The notes beneath the pieces are model-generated. The model was not told where the DNA came from and searched no databases. It saw nothing but the letters and a program-made list of their open reading frames with translations. From Mytilus trossulus (lineage: Eukaryota; Mollusca; Bivalvia; Mytilida; Mytilidae): a stretch of 64,000 nt of DNA. The DNA lies in NCBI RefSeq assembly GCF_036588685.1, contig NC_086376.1, positions 11,113,911 to 11,177,910 on the forward strand, read 5' to 3'. Below are positions 12,596-27,500 of the stretch, in pieces. A program made the position numbers and the translations under genes. The first letter of the stretch is position 1. Every line of letters begins with the position of its first letter.

Positions 12596-15500
12596 TCAAT
12601 CATCATCTACCGGGAATGCTTCATCCGCCTGTCCTTCTGTGGCTTTAAGTTCATATGTAGGTGTTGGTTCACTTATAATGGATACAGAAGTAATTCTTTC
12701 TTCACTGGGTAGCTTTCCCAAGTATGCATTGTCTACTAGTAACAAGTCGTCAGTTAAATCTGCATATCTCTCATCAAATGCAGCAAATGTGTTCCTTGCC
12801 TCTCTATTGATTTTTTCACGTTCTTTTATAGCGTCTCTACTAAATGCCCTGATTTCTGAACCCAAACCCATGCCACTGGATTTCGATGGTGCCGTCAATG
12901 GTTTTTCTTCAACCTCTAAGAATTTGACCTTACTTCCTGGTCTACTGACTGGTTTTACTTCCTCTTCTGTAAGAGACTGTGATAACTGACTACCACTGTC
13001 AGCTCGCTCAGAAATCTTCTCCAACCTGGATTTAGATTCATCGTCATCTTCCTCATTCTCAGTACGTGATTTTAGGCCTGGTGTAGTGGTTACTGTATCT
13101 GGTGTGGCAGTAGACTCCTCCCTCGACAATATTGTATCTAGTTCCTCCTCAGCAGTAGGTGTAAATACTGCTCCCTCCCTGCTGGGTACAGGTGAGGCTG
13201 GAGTTTCTGTTTCAATGACAATCTTGGGAGCTGGTGTTTCTGGTCGACTACTAGCCTGAGACATTGATCTGATTCTCTGCATGATGGGTTCTTTTTCTTT
13301 TTCATTTTCCTGTTTAAATAGGTTTATTTGGATTAATATTTTTAATTTATTTATAATAATGATGAATATCAATATGATAAAATGTGGTTAAGGTCAGTTA
13401 ACTACAGTATTAACTTACAGGAGTATTATTAAAAGATTTTCAACAAATTTCTACAGTCTTGTAGCGAAACACCAATGTTTGTCAGGCAGCTACTTCTAGA
13501 AATAATTCCTGATTTTCTAGAAATGTTAAATAATAATATAATTAATAAAGTATATTAATTCTTGTTTTTGGATCGAGCTCACAGACAACTAATTTCGGCT
13601 CAAAACAATGTTAATACAATTATATAATTGTATATTTCATAAATATATGTTCTAAATTTCGATATTTGATAAACAATAATAAATCAATTTAAATGGAAAT
13701 AGAGAAGTGATAGAGCAGATCATATTTATGGTTATATTCTTGAGGAACTTTGAGGTAAATTCTAAACTTCACTATAAATACTGAGTACTGTAGCAATAAA
13801 AGGTGGTTGCAAAAATATGATAAAGGATCAATGGGAATAAGAGTTATCTCCCTTAATATATGACTGTGGAAAAGTACTCCGACTGACACATCACATGATA
13901 GATTATGCATGGATTAGATCCTAAATATATACAAGGAACCTTGTAAAGTTGGTTGGTTGATTGATTGTTTTAATACATTTTTGTTCTAAATTTCCGGTTA
14001 AATAGTGAATATTACAAATGTGTTTACAAGGTTTCAGTAGTTAAATCATTATTCTGAAAAAAAGATACAATAATATGTTTATAAAAAATCAATAATCACT
14101 AAAAATTCATTCAATATGTTATTAAATCATGAATGTTGTGTTTTGTTCACCAGAAAAATATTCTTACAAGACTTTTTGATCCAAGAAAGATAACTCAATT
14201 TCATCACTGAGAAAATGTTAAGGGTCATTAAAGTCAATCAGCTGCCAGATTGAAAAACAGCATATTTTTAGGGGCCTTATTTTCTTTTTTTAAATATGTT
14301 GAAATGCTGCAAGTCATTAAAGTATTACAAATCATACTTACATCGTGTAATATAAAGTTATATGAAAAATGATGATAGCTAATAGCGAAGTGACAAGCTT
14401 TCTTTTTATGTCCTGCATTTCTAAGCTTAGCTTGATTATATGGGTGCTTTTTGCGAAAAAAGTGCTGTGTTAAAAAAAAGAAAGCAACAGTTAGTATATG
14501 TGCAAATATGTTTGATTAGCGTATATAAAAGATGTAAGAGTAGTATATTGTGTAAAACAGTATGAATATGATATGTGCAAAGAAGTATGATTATAGTATA
14601 TAATACTGTTAAAACCCACTATTAGTAAAGATGCAAAGTTGTAAGATTAAGTATATTTGCAAAGGTGTATAATTAGTATGCATGCACAAAAGAGTGATTA
14701 ATATATAAGCATAGAAGTACAACCAGCTAGTAGCATTTATGTGCAAAAATATGCAATAAGTGTACAATTATTTTATATGCAAATTTGAAAAAAATAGTCA
14801 AGATATGCATTAGTATATGTATATTCAAAGATGAACATTTGGTATATATCAGAAAATGTAAGATTATAATCTACTGTAAATTCAGAAACTATTGCCAGGT
14901 TTTTCTTATTACAAAAAATGCGATAGAGTTGTAAACTCAGTAATTTAAACTCGCATTTTGAAATAATTATTAAATGAATTAAACAGGATTTTTCTCAAAA
15001 TCCTAAAAATTAAAATTGCATTTTAGCCTAAAATGACAAAATCGCAATAATGAATGCATTCAACAATTTCTGAATTTACAGTATGTGAAAAGGTGTACAA
15101 TTAGTATGCAGGTAAAGAAGTACAATTTATTAACATGCCAATATGTAAGATAGTAAATATGAGTTAATAGGTAGTATAGTATGGTGTTCTCTTTTGAATC
15201 ATTATATGTTTAAATATGAGGAAATACAGGCTTTATAAAAAGCATGAAATGAAAATGTTGTGTTACTTTGGTTTTGACAAGTGCTTATGATGACATGAGC
15301 CTCAAATGAAGAATTAAACAACAATTCTACCTGTGAGGGTTGATAACGAAGATTATGCAAATTTTGGAAAATGTAAGTATTAGTTATCTACAATGTTAAG
15401 TGCAGAAAGAAGCAATATAGAAATCTGTTTTGGTGTACCTTGACTGCTTTCTCAGATTCATATATCATACGAGCTAGATTTTCCTCTTTTTGTTGATCTT

Positions 15501-18500
15501 TTTCATTTAAGACAATTTGATTAGCAATATTGTTACGTGTACACAGTTTACGGACTTCACTTTTTATTTGTGTAACCATGTCCATATCCTCAGTAGCACT
15601 AATACCAAACATCTGTAATGTAGCCGCTATTTCACTGTAAATATAAACAAGTTATTCAGTTACTATAACAATGGAACAACCAGTAAAACCAATACCACAC
15701 TAATGGTCCATAGAAGTAAAATCACTGTCTATAGATAGTACTTATTCATCTTTCCATCTTCATTTTACTTTATTCTCTCTTCACTTAATCACCTTTTACC
15801 ATGAAATATTAGACTGCTGTCTTAGTTTTTTTTATTTACTATTTTTCAAATTTGCAGTAATTTTGAATTGAAGACTACCAGTATGTGGTTGTACTATTTA
15901 CTTGTTTAATTCATTGTACGTTTTTTATAAACAATTTGAGTTAATATTCAGGTATTACTACTAAATGCATCATTCTTGTTTGTTTCAGTGAACCAGCTAA
16001 AAAATGCCAACTTATCCTCCAAGTTTCAAAAGTGTTACTACAAACACCAAGTGGTACTATTTTACATGTAAAAAGTATGTAAAAAACATCTAATACATAT
16101 ATCTTTGGTTTAATGATTATTCCAAATGACTCACTCTCTGACTATTGGATAAGATTCCACTAAAAATCTTTCTTGAAGAACTTCTGCAACCTCTTCTGTT
16201 TGTAATTCTAGTACAGCAATAGTATGGCATGCCTCAGCTCGGACAGCTTCCTTCTCTTCATATCTGACAGCCCACAATAAACATTCGGTTATTTCTTCTG
16301 ATATGACTCCAATATTGCCTAAGGCTACAAAGTAAAATATTAAAGCATTATATACATGAACAAGAATGTGTCCATAGTACAAGGATGCCCCACTCACACT
16401 ATAATTTTTTATGTTCAATAGACCGTGAGCGTGCGGTAAAAACTTAAATTTGGCATTAAGGAACTTGTGTACTAGGTTTCAAGTTGATTGGACTTCAACT
16501 TCATCAAAATCTACCTTGACTAAAAACTTGAACCTGAAGTGGGACAGACGGACAAACAGAAAAACATAATGCCCCTATAAGTGGGGCACAAAAGAGAAAT
16601 ATTGCTCTGAGAGCTAGTTCATACTGTATGCTGCAAATATTCATTATTTGGGGAGTAATAATTTGGAAGCACTGACCTGAGTTTTATATTCAGAGTTATG
16701 AAATATTTTAATGCAATAGTATGAAAAACATAAGGGGAGGAATTTTCTACATGAAGAGACTCTGAAACACTTTTATGGTGCATTATTGGTCATCAAACAA
16801 AACTTCTTCTATTCTATTGAATATATCACTTTAATTTTTTAAGATACAGTACATGTTAAACTAGAGGCTCCCAAGAGCCTGTGTCACTAACCTGTTACTG
16901 TATTTACTAATGTCAACCATCTTGGTTGGTAGTCAGGGTCATTAGACACTTTTTTAAATAGATACCCTAGAAATGATTGTGGCCAAGTTTGGTTAAATTT
17001 GGCCCATAGTTTTAGAAAAGAAGATTTTTGTACAAGTTACAAAAATGAGGAACAGTTGTTCAATATTGACTATAAAGGGCAATAACTCCTTAAGGGATCC
17101 TCTGACAATTTTGGTCATGTTGACTTATTTGTAAATCTTATTTTGCTGAACATTATTGCTGTTTACAGTTAAACTATCTCTAACTATAATAGTATTCAAG
17201 ATAAAACCAAAAACTGCAAATTTTCTTAAAATTACCAATTTTAAGGCAGCAACCCAACAACGGAATGTTTGATTCATTTGAAAATTTGTGAGGGGATAGA
17301 GTTTATTCTGATGGACATTTAAATATTGAAAGATTTGTCCTAAATGTCTTAGTTTCAAAGATATAAAGCAAAACCTGCATTTTACCACTATGTTCTAATT
17401 TTAGCCATGTCAGCCATTTTGTTTGGTAGGCAGGGTCATCGGACAAATTTTTTAAACTATATACCACAATGATAATTGTGGCAAAGTTTGGTTAAATTTG
17501 ACCAAGTAGTTTCAGAAAAAAAGATTTTTTGTTCAAATTACAAAAAAATGACGAAAAGTTGTTAAAAATTGACTATAAAGGGCAATATCTCCTTAAGGGA
17601 TTGACTGAAAACTTTGGTCATGTCGTCTTTTTTGTAGGTCTTACTTTGCTGAACATTATTGCTGTTTACAGTTTATCTCTATCTATAATAGTATTCAAGA
17701 TAATAACCAAAAATTTCCTAAAAATAACCAATTCAGGGGCAGCAACCCATCAACATGTTGTCTGATTCGTCTGGAAATTTCAGGGCAGATAGATCTTGAC
17801 CTGATCAACATTTTTATTCCGTCAGATTTGCTCTAAATGCTAAATGGTTGTTTCAAAGATATAAGCCAAAATATACATTTTACCCCTGTGTTCTATTTTT
17901 AGCCATGGCGGCCATTTTGGATGGATGGCCAGGTCATCGGACAAATTTTTTAAACTAGATACATAGGATGATTGTGGCCAAATTGTGTTAAATTTAGCAC
18001 AGTAGTTTCAAAGGGATTTTGTAAAAGTTCATGAACGACAGACGTAGAATGACGGACGGGGGACGACGGACGCCAAGTGATGTGAAAAAAAAATCAGCAG
18101 TGTAATATCAAGTGTTATACATACCCTGGAATGCCAATGCTTTGACCTTCCAGATGGGATCAAAGGTCGCTAGAAGGATCAATTTCTCTACAACGACTTC
18201 ATCTTTAAGTTCAATATTACCACATGTTATACAGACTTCTGATCGGATAGATATATAGTCATCCTCAAAACATTTCAGGAATGTAGGTAACAACTTAGCT
18301 GTCATTATACCTACAACATAGAAAATATATAGTAAGTAAAATGGAAATGCAACAAATGGATTTGATCTCATCATTGAAAAGATCCCATTGTCAATTTATA
18401 AATCATTTGTACTAAATTAACAGTTTATCTTATAACAGATGTTTAAAAAAACAAACTTTAACTTAAGTTTTCTCTTTTTCTTTAATTACTTTTAATGTGC

Positions 18501-21500
18501 AAATGTCATGTGTTTGGTCATAAAAGTTTTTTTATATCATGCATGGATTTAATGTTAAGTTATAAAGGACTATAATTTAAAGGAATTACTGTGGATTCAT
18601 TGATTTTTGTGGATATCAATTGTTCATGGTTTTGTCAAAATGTGCATAAATGTCAATAGAAAATTTGTTGAGCGTTTTATTTTGCATTTTGACCTATACC
18701 AAAGAAATCTACAAAATGTGGTATTCAAAGAATAATAATGAAGCTACAGTGGACAAATATTAATCTGTCTAAAGTCCTTTAATTCCCCCTTACCACATTT
18801 GATGTCTTATCCTTCATCTTCCCTTTAAAATATATTATTACCTAACTGTCCAATCTTGTTGACAGCCTCCAGTCTAATTTCTTCATTATCTATTGTGAGT
18901 CTTTCCTTCAGGTCATCGTGGACCTCCTTTCCATGACTAGTTTTACCTAGACACTGAGCCGCACTCTTCCTTACATCAGTGTGCCAATCATTCCACATCA
19001 AATCAGATAATTTACTCGTTATATCCTACAAAATAGAAAAAACATATAAACAAGCTATCTAAACAGGCTATAACATTCAGCAAGTGTTGATATGATATGA
19101 AATGGTTTAAAAAGGGAATATTTCAATGTATCTGTACAAAGTCATTGAAAATGCCAATGGCTTTTGTCATTGTTTCTTAATATTTTTTTCCCGTCTAATC
19201 AGAAATTTATGTTAAACAAAAGAGTGTAACTAACAGATATTTTTTTAATTAAATTGTTTTGAACTAGAACTACACACAGGAGCTTATTGGTAAGTTGATG
19301 AGTTAAAGTGTACAACGCACACTCAAAGAATAGCAAGCAAAGATTCATTACAAGGAATTTCTAATATGTAATTAATCCGTTGGACAATATATATAACAAG
19401 AAAAGGCAACCCCTCCCTATCTCAAAGACAACCATTCTGACAATTATACATTTAAATTATTTTGATAACTGACAAAATTAATAATAAAAGTTTTGACAGG
19501 ACAAACTATTAAAATAGAGAATAAATAAACATAAATTTTCTATTTTTCCACTATGAATAAAATCAAAAGCTAGTACTTTTAAAGCTTTATACCTTATTAA
19601 TTGTACCATGTAAAGTTGGTAATATTTTGCAGGCTATAACTTTATGTCTCCAGCTTGAACTGTTTAATAATTCAGCTGTCATTCCATGAACCAATGGCTG
19701 AAAGTAGAATGCACATTCTGTATATACAATTTAGAGAACTGTGGAATGCCATACATTTCTCAAAATAATATAAGGGATGGATTAAAACAATGTCTTTATT
19801 TGAATGGTTGATAAATCAGTGAAAGAATATCTATATCGCTGACATATGGCTTTTACAAAATGATTGATAAATATAAATATAATTCATCTTTTAAACTTAG
19901 TTGTACTGTGCATATTTCTGTTTTTTGTTTATTCTACATTGACTACAGGCCCGTAGCCAGGAATTTCCAAAGGGGGGTTCGTTGGGCTCACAAACTCGAC
20001 TTTAACAGTCACAATTCGAACAGAACATTGACTTTAACAGTGCTAATTTGTTTTCAAGTGGGGGTTCGTCCGAACCCCCCCATGCTACGGTTATGGACTA
20101 GAGGAATAGAAGGAAGGTTGAGAACTCACAAAACAGGTTTAACTCCCCACATTTTTGGGTCTGTCCTAAAACAGGAGCCTGTTCAATGTTCTTGCTGAGG
20201 TATTAAGCTGTTATCAATCTATCACAGAATATACTAGGTTTCCTAGCAGAGATTAATTTCCCTAATTTTCAACTTCCACTAACACAAAATATATAAAAAC
20301 TTAAAAGGTTGACCATCACAAGTTCACACAATATAACAAAAAACATACCTGTATATGTAACTCTCAAGTTAAACTTAATCACTTACAGAGAAGATACTTA
20401 GTTTTCCTAAGAGAGAAATAGCTCTCTCATGTTTGATGGTGTCCTCTGTGGTTAGTAGCTGGTGGATTATCTCCCCTACAATCAGTGAGTTACATACTCC
20501 AGAGTGAGACAGACACTGAGCTGCAGCCCATCTATCTATCCGAGATTCTCCCTTCATTGCTCCATACATGATGTCTTTGGCCTGAAAATGAACACATGAT
20601 AAAAATATATAACGGTATCATTAGTCTATAATTCAGTGCCTGTTCTTATTTTGTTTCAGTTGATAAATTTAGAAATTACATTCTTAACCTTAATAAAATG
20701 ATAATGTAAATGACAAGGCTCATTAATGTCTGTTATTACAAAAATGTGTAAGCAAGTAATTTTTTCCCTTCTATCAGCTTCTTAGAAGTCTTAAATGAGT
20801 CTTTAAATGAGATATTTCCCAAACATTTTTCGGGTACTAAATTTACCTACTACTATTCTTCACATAAAATTAAGTTATGTTATAGGTATAAATGTATAAA
20901 CCTTAAAAGTCTTAATCATAATTCATTACCTTATCACATGGCCTATTCAATGAATACAGAGTTATTGCTGCAGCACACCTAACTCTATCATTAGAATCTT
21001 CCAAGAGACACTCTAATGCTACATACAACTTCTCTGGAATGTTCCGAGAGTAAGGATTGTCTAATGGTATATCTTTAAAGGCCATATTAAAGGGATCTTC
21101 TGTGGCAGCCTTGTACTCTGCTACTTTACTGAGTGTAGCTATAGCCTGCAATCTGACATGGGATTGAATGTCCCCCATGTCTCGAATCAAGTCGTCCGGA
21201 GTACTGTCCAGTAACTGACCACTCAGGTGATACCTCTGTCTCCATTCATCAACTTTAATTATAATATCAAGTATAAGCATATAAAAATACATCAAAGGAG
21301 AACATATTTATTCTGAAAAATTCTACACAGCCTAAAACTAATATTATTTTGGAGACTACAGTTAAAGTAAAAATATAAATTCAGTAAATACTAGCAGTAT
21401 AATTCAATTAAAGTTTCGATTGCATGGCTTAACAGCAAATTCTATAATTTCCTTAGCACACCTTGTAAATTTCACATCTATTGCAAGCATTATCAGGGGT

Positions 21501-24500
21501 CTGATTGTCACAGATTTACAATTGACTCTATTATGATATCACAGAGTGTTTTAATCTGACAATGACCTTCAATTTAAACTTAAACTATAGGGTAATTATG
21601 CGGTAAAAATTATCAAAGAAAATTCAGGTATAATGCTTTTCTTCACGAAATGGCAAAATATATAAGTTTACTGTGTTATCAATCTTAGATATATGTTTTA
21701 AAAGCAATTCTTTTGAATTAAAACATGAAACACAAGTCAATACTCTAACATGTCTCTTTTTAAATTGAGAAGGAAATAAAGCTTATTGAATCCATAATTT
21801 ATATATGAGCTTATGTGGTGAACAAATTGCTATGTCTTAGTTAAAATTTCTGAGAAATTCTCTCTTCAAGCTGAATGATAAAGATTTTAGCAGATATACA
21901 AATTTGTTTGCATATACATGTATGATTGTAAATACAACTATCAAAACAATTTGGCATCATTCCTCAAAAGATGAAAGCTAAAACTCATACAAACAACAAG
22001 CTCCGTAGATAAACAGTCATGCAAAAATACAAAAATAAACAGTAAAATAGAAAAGCGTCTGTAGAGTGAAAAGATATTTCATTCTGACAAGATAACTGAA
22101 TAGCAGCCACAAAAGTAGCTCATTCTAACAGTAACTTAAAAAGTTGCCAATAAAACAGTAACAAAGTGGCAACTGTGTCAGTAAGATATATCCACAAGAA
22201 TGGCAGCAAAACGATATTTTACCAGATTTTTTCCTTTCTGGTGGTTTGTACATGATATTGTCAGAGTCTGAAATTTCTGGAAATTCTTATGAAATGCAAA
22301 AATGTAAAATGCTTTATGTTCTTTGCAAATGCAATATGGAAATAACAGAAGCAAGCAATGATTATAATAAATATTTCAATGGATCATAATATTTCTAAGT
22401 TTCAGTTTTTAATAGATATTTAAGTGTATGCCTCATTTGAATTATGATCATGTCTTGAATTAAATCATATACAAAGGTCTGCATCATCCATTTTATTTAG
22501 AACTGTTTTATTGAATTTAAGCACTTTTTTTGTTTTTTCAATATCTTTTATGATTAACAAATCTATTTTTCTAAAAAGTAATAAAAACAATCTATCTACA
22601 TACAACTATCTAACAACAAGTTCTATACATAACTAATAATGTTCTCTAAATCTGTATGTAGATCTTAACAAGTGGAGATTACTTACTGACTTGTACTAAT
22701 GAAGCATTTTGCTTAGTGAGACGTCGAGTGGAAGGATCAGGAGATCTGTGAAACTCTGGATCAAATCCTGGTGGTATCATGGATGTGGCTTCTCCATCCT
22801 AGTGACAAAAATCATACATTCTTTATAGTCAAAATGTACAGAATGTGAAAATCTTTGATGCATAGTCATGGTATACATAGAGTAACTGTGTAACACTGTA
22901 TTGGGTGTTATTATTTTACAATATGGAGATGACACAGAGATTGATTGATTGATTGTAGGTGTTTTAATGCCACTTTTTTACTATTTTGTGCAGCCCGTAA
23001 TCATTGGTGGTGGATGCAGGAGTACGCAAAGAAAACCACCTACCATCGATAGGAAAACTGACAATCCTAGTCAATTAGGATCAGAGTCCTGTGCACCACA
23101 AGAAAAGTTCGAACACACAACCTCAGTGTTGACTGGTTAGTGATTACAGAAGTAGCACTACTTAAACAACTTCACCACCAAGACCCCTGATGACACAGAG
23201 ATGTGACCATCAGGTCTTGCATGTATGTAATTTGATAGTAATATGCAATTATCAAAATTAGAATGGCAAAACTTTAATTATATAAACTATGGGGTGCAGG
23301 AAACCAAATAGTTTGCATTGAAATGGGATATATCCCAATTCTAAAAAAAAAGTACAACACTATAGCAAAATTAAATTAACAGTACTGACTGTTGGTTCTG
23401 GTAAAGCTTTCCAACGTTTGAATCCTTTCTCTACCCTCTTCATTCTAGGTGTAGGTGAAGGAGACTGGGTTCCGTATGTCTCCTTCTCCTCCATTGGATA
23501 CCACCCGTCTGCAGGTTTTGGTCGATCAGTCTTGTAGAACTTTTTGTAGTGGCTTGTTGATGACATGACTATCTTCTCTTTATCTTTGGAGTAAACCTGC
23601 TCAGCACCTATAATAAATCAATTGTTCTATTAAGATGTATTTGTTTTCTGTTAAGCTTCCTGAATTTGCATTTCATAATTCATATAAACTATAAAACTGA
23701 TTTTTTTAATTTATTGAAAAAGTCTAAAAATCTTAGGACAGTTTTTCATATTAAGGACCTTAGATAAACTTTGACCACCATGAAAGACCATGCAAATAAT
23801 CTTCAGTTGTATGTTTAATTTTATGTCATGATTTAATGTTAATCTGAATAAGTGACCCTACCATCATGAAAGAACATGCAAATAGTCTTCAGTTTAGGGG
23901 CCAGCTGAAGGACGCCTCCGGGTGCGGGAACTTCTCGCTACATTAAAGACCTGTTGGTGACCTTCTGCTGTTGTTTATTTATTTGGTCGGGTTGTTGTCT
24001 CTTTGACAAATTCCCCATTTCCATTCTCAATTTTATTCAGTTGTATATTGAATTTTATGTCATGATTTAAGTGTTAATCTGTCTAAAAATCAGGCAGTGG
24101 TAAAAACATGAAATAAAAAAAAATGACTCCAGTGAACATTAAATCAAGTTCAATGTTTCATGGTGCTCAAATATCACATTTTTTCTTTGATTGAATCTGG
24201 TTGAAATGACTAGAAATTACCAATTAATGGTAGGTAACTCTATAATTGGCTTTCATTCTTACCAAGTTAGTTCAGCATTTCTTGAATTACCTGACACACA
24301 GAGATGAAAGACCTTCCATTTATAAATCAATAGCTATTTTTCATTTTCAAAAGAATTTTACTTCTGACAGGTTGCTGTGTTGTTTTAGACTATATATTTG
24401 AATACTTGTTGAAATGTCCAAAGTTGCTTATAGTAGTCCAAACTGTAAGAAAATTTGTCATTTCTTTACATCTGTTGTCACTGTTTAATTTATGTCTAAA

Positions 24501-27500
24501 TTTTGGGTTCACATAAATATTATTAAGAAAGACAATACTAATTTCTGTAATATTTTTTGAATATGTTGTTGCCTCAGGCTGTCTTATGGGTTGTCTTAGT
24601 CTCGGATTGTTTTTTTTAGATGTTTTAAGATTATTAAAGGATTGTATAATTTATATCATGACTTTATGGAAAGATGTTAGCCAACCTTCCACAGAGAGCT
24701 GTGGTGTAGTGGTCAGCACATCGGAATCACAACGGTTCTTGGTTCAATCCCTGTTCTGTGGAGAACATTTCAGCGACACCATTTGCGAGTATGGTCTTGA
24801 GAAAGGATGATAGTCCATTGGAAGGGGATGATAAATGGCTGGACCGTGTTAAGAGAGAACAATATCTCTTGCACTTAAAAGACAACCTTGTTGATTCTGA
24901 AAAAGACAATACTAATGCCCCTATAAGGCAGCACTCGCCACTGTGGAAAGGGTTTAATATAAGTATTTAAAACTTGTTTCCCAATCCACTATAAATAAAC
25001 ATGTTTAAACTAGCATTCCATTTTTTCCCTGAATAATTTACTTCTGACTTTTAGATTGGTATATACATTGTATAATATATTGTACAACTCCTGATTGTAT
25101 ACTAACCTGTGAGCCATTCCTGTATAAATCTGTTGTCAAAGATAAGGGCGGATTGTATACTAACCTGTAAGCCATTCCTGTATAAATCTGTTGTCAAAGA
25201 TAAGGGCGGATTGTTTACTAACCTGTGAGCCACTCCTGTATAAATCTGTTGTCAAAGATAAGGGCAGATTGTATACTAACCTGTGAGCCATTCCTGTATA
25301 AATCTGTTGTCAAAGATAAGGGCGGATTGTATACTAACCTGTGAGCCATTCCTGTATAAATCTGTTGTCAAAGATAAGGGCGGATTGTATTCTAACCTGT
25401 AAGCCATTCCTGTATTAATCTGTTGTCAAAGATAAGGGCGGATTGTATACTAACCTGTAAGCCACTCCTGTATAAATCTGTTGTCAAAGATAAGGGCAGA
25501 TTGTATACTAACCTGTAAGCCATTCCTGTATAAATCTGTTGTCAAAGATAAGGGCGGATTGTATACTAACCTGTGAGCCACTCCTGTATAAATCTGTTGT
25601 CAAAGATAAGGGCAGATTGTTTACTAACCTGTGAGCCACTCCTGTATAAATCTGTTGTCAAAGATAAGGGCAGATTGTATACTAACCTGTGAGCCACTCC
25701 TGTATAAATCTGTTGTCAAAGATAAGGGCAGATTGTATACTAACCTGTGAGCCACTCCTGTATAAATCTGTTGTCTGACTCAAACAGTTTATCTCCCACT
25801 TTAGGATTGACATGGTCCCTGATTGTTGGAGGTGGTGAGGCCTTGTATTCAGGGATTTCAATATCAGCTGTTCTATTTATAACACCTTAAACATAAAAGT
25901 ACAAAATGAGAATCATCTTAATTTTGACAGCATGTTATAAATAATTATTTACTCAATCAAATAAGTGAATGTATTTGTAAAGGATAAAAAAAAATAATGA
26001 ATATATATATATTTATATGTAAAACTTTGCATTTAACTAAATGGTTTCTCCATGAAATAAAATGAATTAGTGAGAGAAATGTAACCGTAACCAAGACCCC
26101 AAAACTCTGACAAAAGGAGTTAATGTAATGTAATGAAATGTAATGGCTTACTATTGAAAAAGAAATAGTATGAAATAGTTATCCTGCTACTTATTTTAAG
26201 CTCTATAAATTCAAGTTTGACCCAATATGTTTCTAAAAACTTCAAGAGTTATTTTTCAAACACCTACAACACCATTGGTTAAAAACTTCACCAAAACCAA
26301 GACTTTATAAATGAGTTAATGTTCCTGCAAATAATTATAACATCATTAAGAAGCATAATCATGCATTTATCATTCGAAAACGGTTAAATTCATTATTCAA
26401 TTCTACATGAACATTTGTCTTACTTAATCTTATTCAAATCGGCATTTTCGAGATTAAAAGATGACTGGTTAACACTGCTACCCTCTAGTGTAAATGAAGG
26501 ACTATAAGGCAAAGTTCAATATGCAATAAAACCCAAAAATGAACTAGAATGGGTTAAAATTTGCAATTAAACTGACAGACGAACCTTATCTGAATGGTTT
26601 ATATTTAAAAAAAAAGGTGTTATTAAAAACTGTTTCATTTAAATTACCAACATGTGAAAAAAATCATGATTTTTTTATCCTTTTAAAAAAGCTTGAAAAA
26701 ATGAAGTCATCTGATCATTTTTTTTCAGGAAAATTAAGGGGAGATAATTAAGTACAATAAAGATGAGATAAATGGTACATGACCTTGCCCTTCTATTGTA
26801 GAAAGTAATGAAATAAAGTGTGAGCATGTGAAAAGAAGAACAGTCCCTCCCAACCTTCTAGTCCCTCAAATACATGGTATATTAGTTGACATATAGTCCA
26901 ATCTATATACTAACCACCAGCTTGCCTGTACACTAAATATAATATAAAATAAGTAATCATTCCTGGAAACTTGAAAACAAATTCAAACCCTAAATATGTT
27001 ACAATAAATAAAATATGTTCTAAAAACAAATAATCACTAAACTACCAAATAAGATTGTTTTCACCTACTTTTGTACTACAGTTATATATGATTAAACAAC
27101 ATATCTATACTAATAGTCAGGGAATGCGTAATACTAAATAAACATATAAATACACAGGAACACAACTACATTTGCTACATACACTACAGAATAAAAGATG
27201 ATCTCAATAAGTCTTTGGGATTTTTGTTGTTTGATTACTGTCTCATTGGTGGATTATATTAATTTGTACTTCCTACATGTATGTGTTAGATTATAATATG
27301 ATACTGTGCACTTAAAACTGAATTTTTTTCCAACTTTAAACAAAATTTGACTCATACCATTGACTTGGATACCTTGTTAATGTTCTGAAACTATCTATCT
27401 AGCAAAACAGATTCATTTTGTTTTCATCATTTCAGTGATAAAGCATGAGGTAAAAATAAGCCTGAACTAACTAAAAATATATATTCTGGCAACACATTTG

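Noticed and set aside
12639..12989. 116-codon plus-strand open frame
   Set aside because: It is antisense to the last exon of the HEAT-repeat gene, whose frame and splice phase are consistent.
24688..24762. Functional tRNA gene
   Set aside because: The acceptor stem pairs, but the anticodon and T stems do not, and the sequence continues into a SINE body and tail.
25088..25776. CRISPR-like array
   Set aside because: Whole units repeat without unique spacers, the genome is eukaryotic, and the unit maps exactly to an exon-intron junction.
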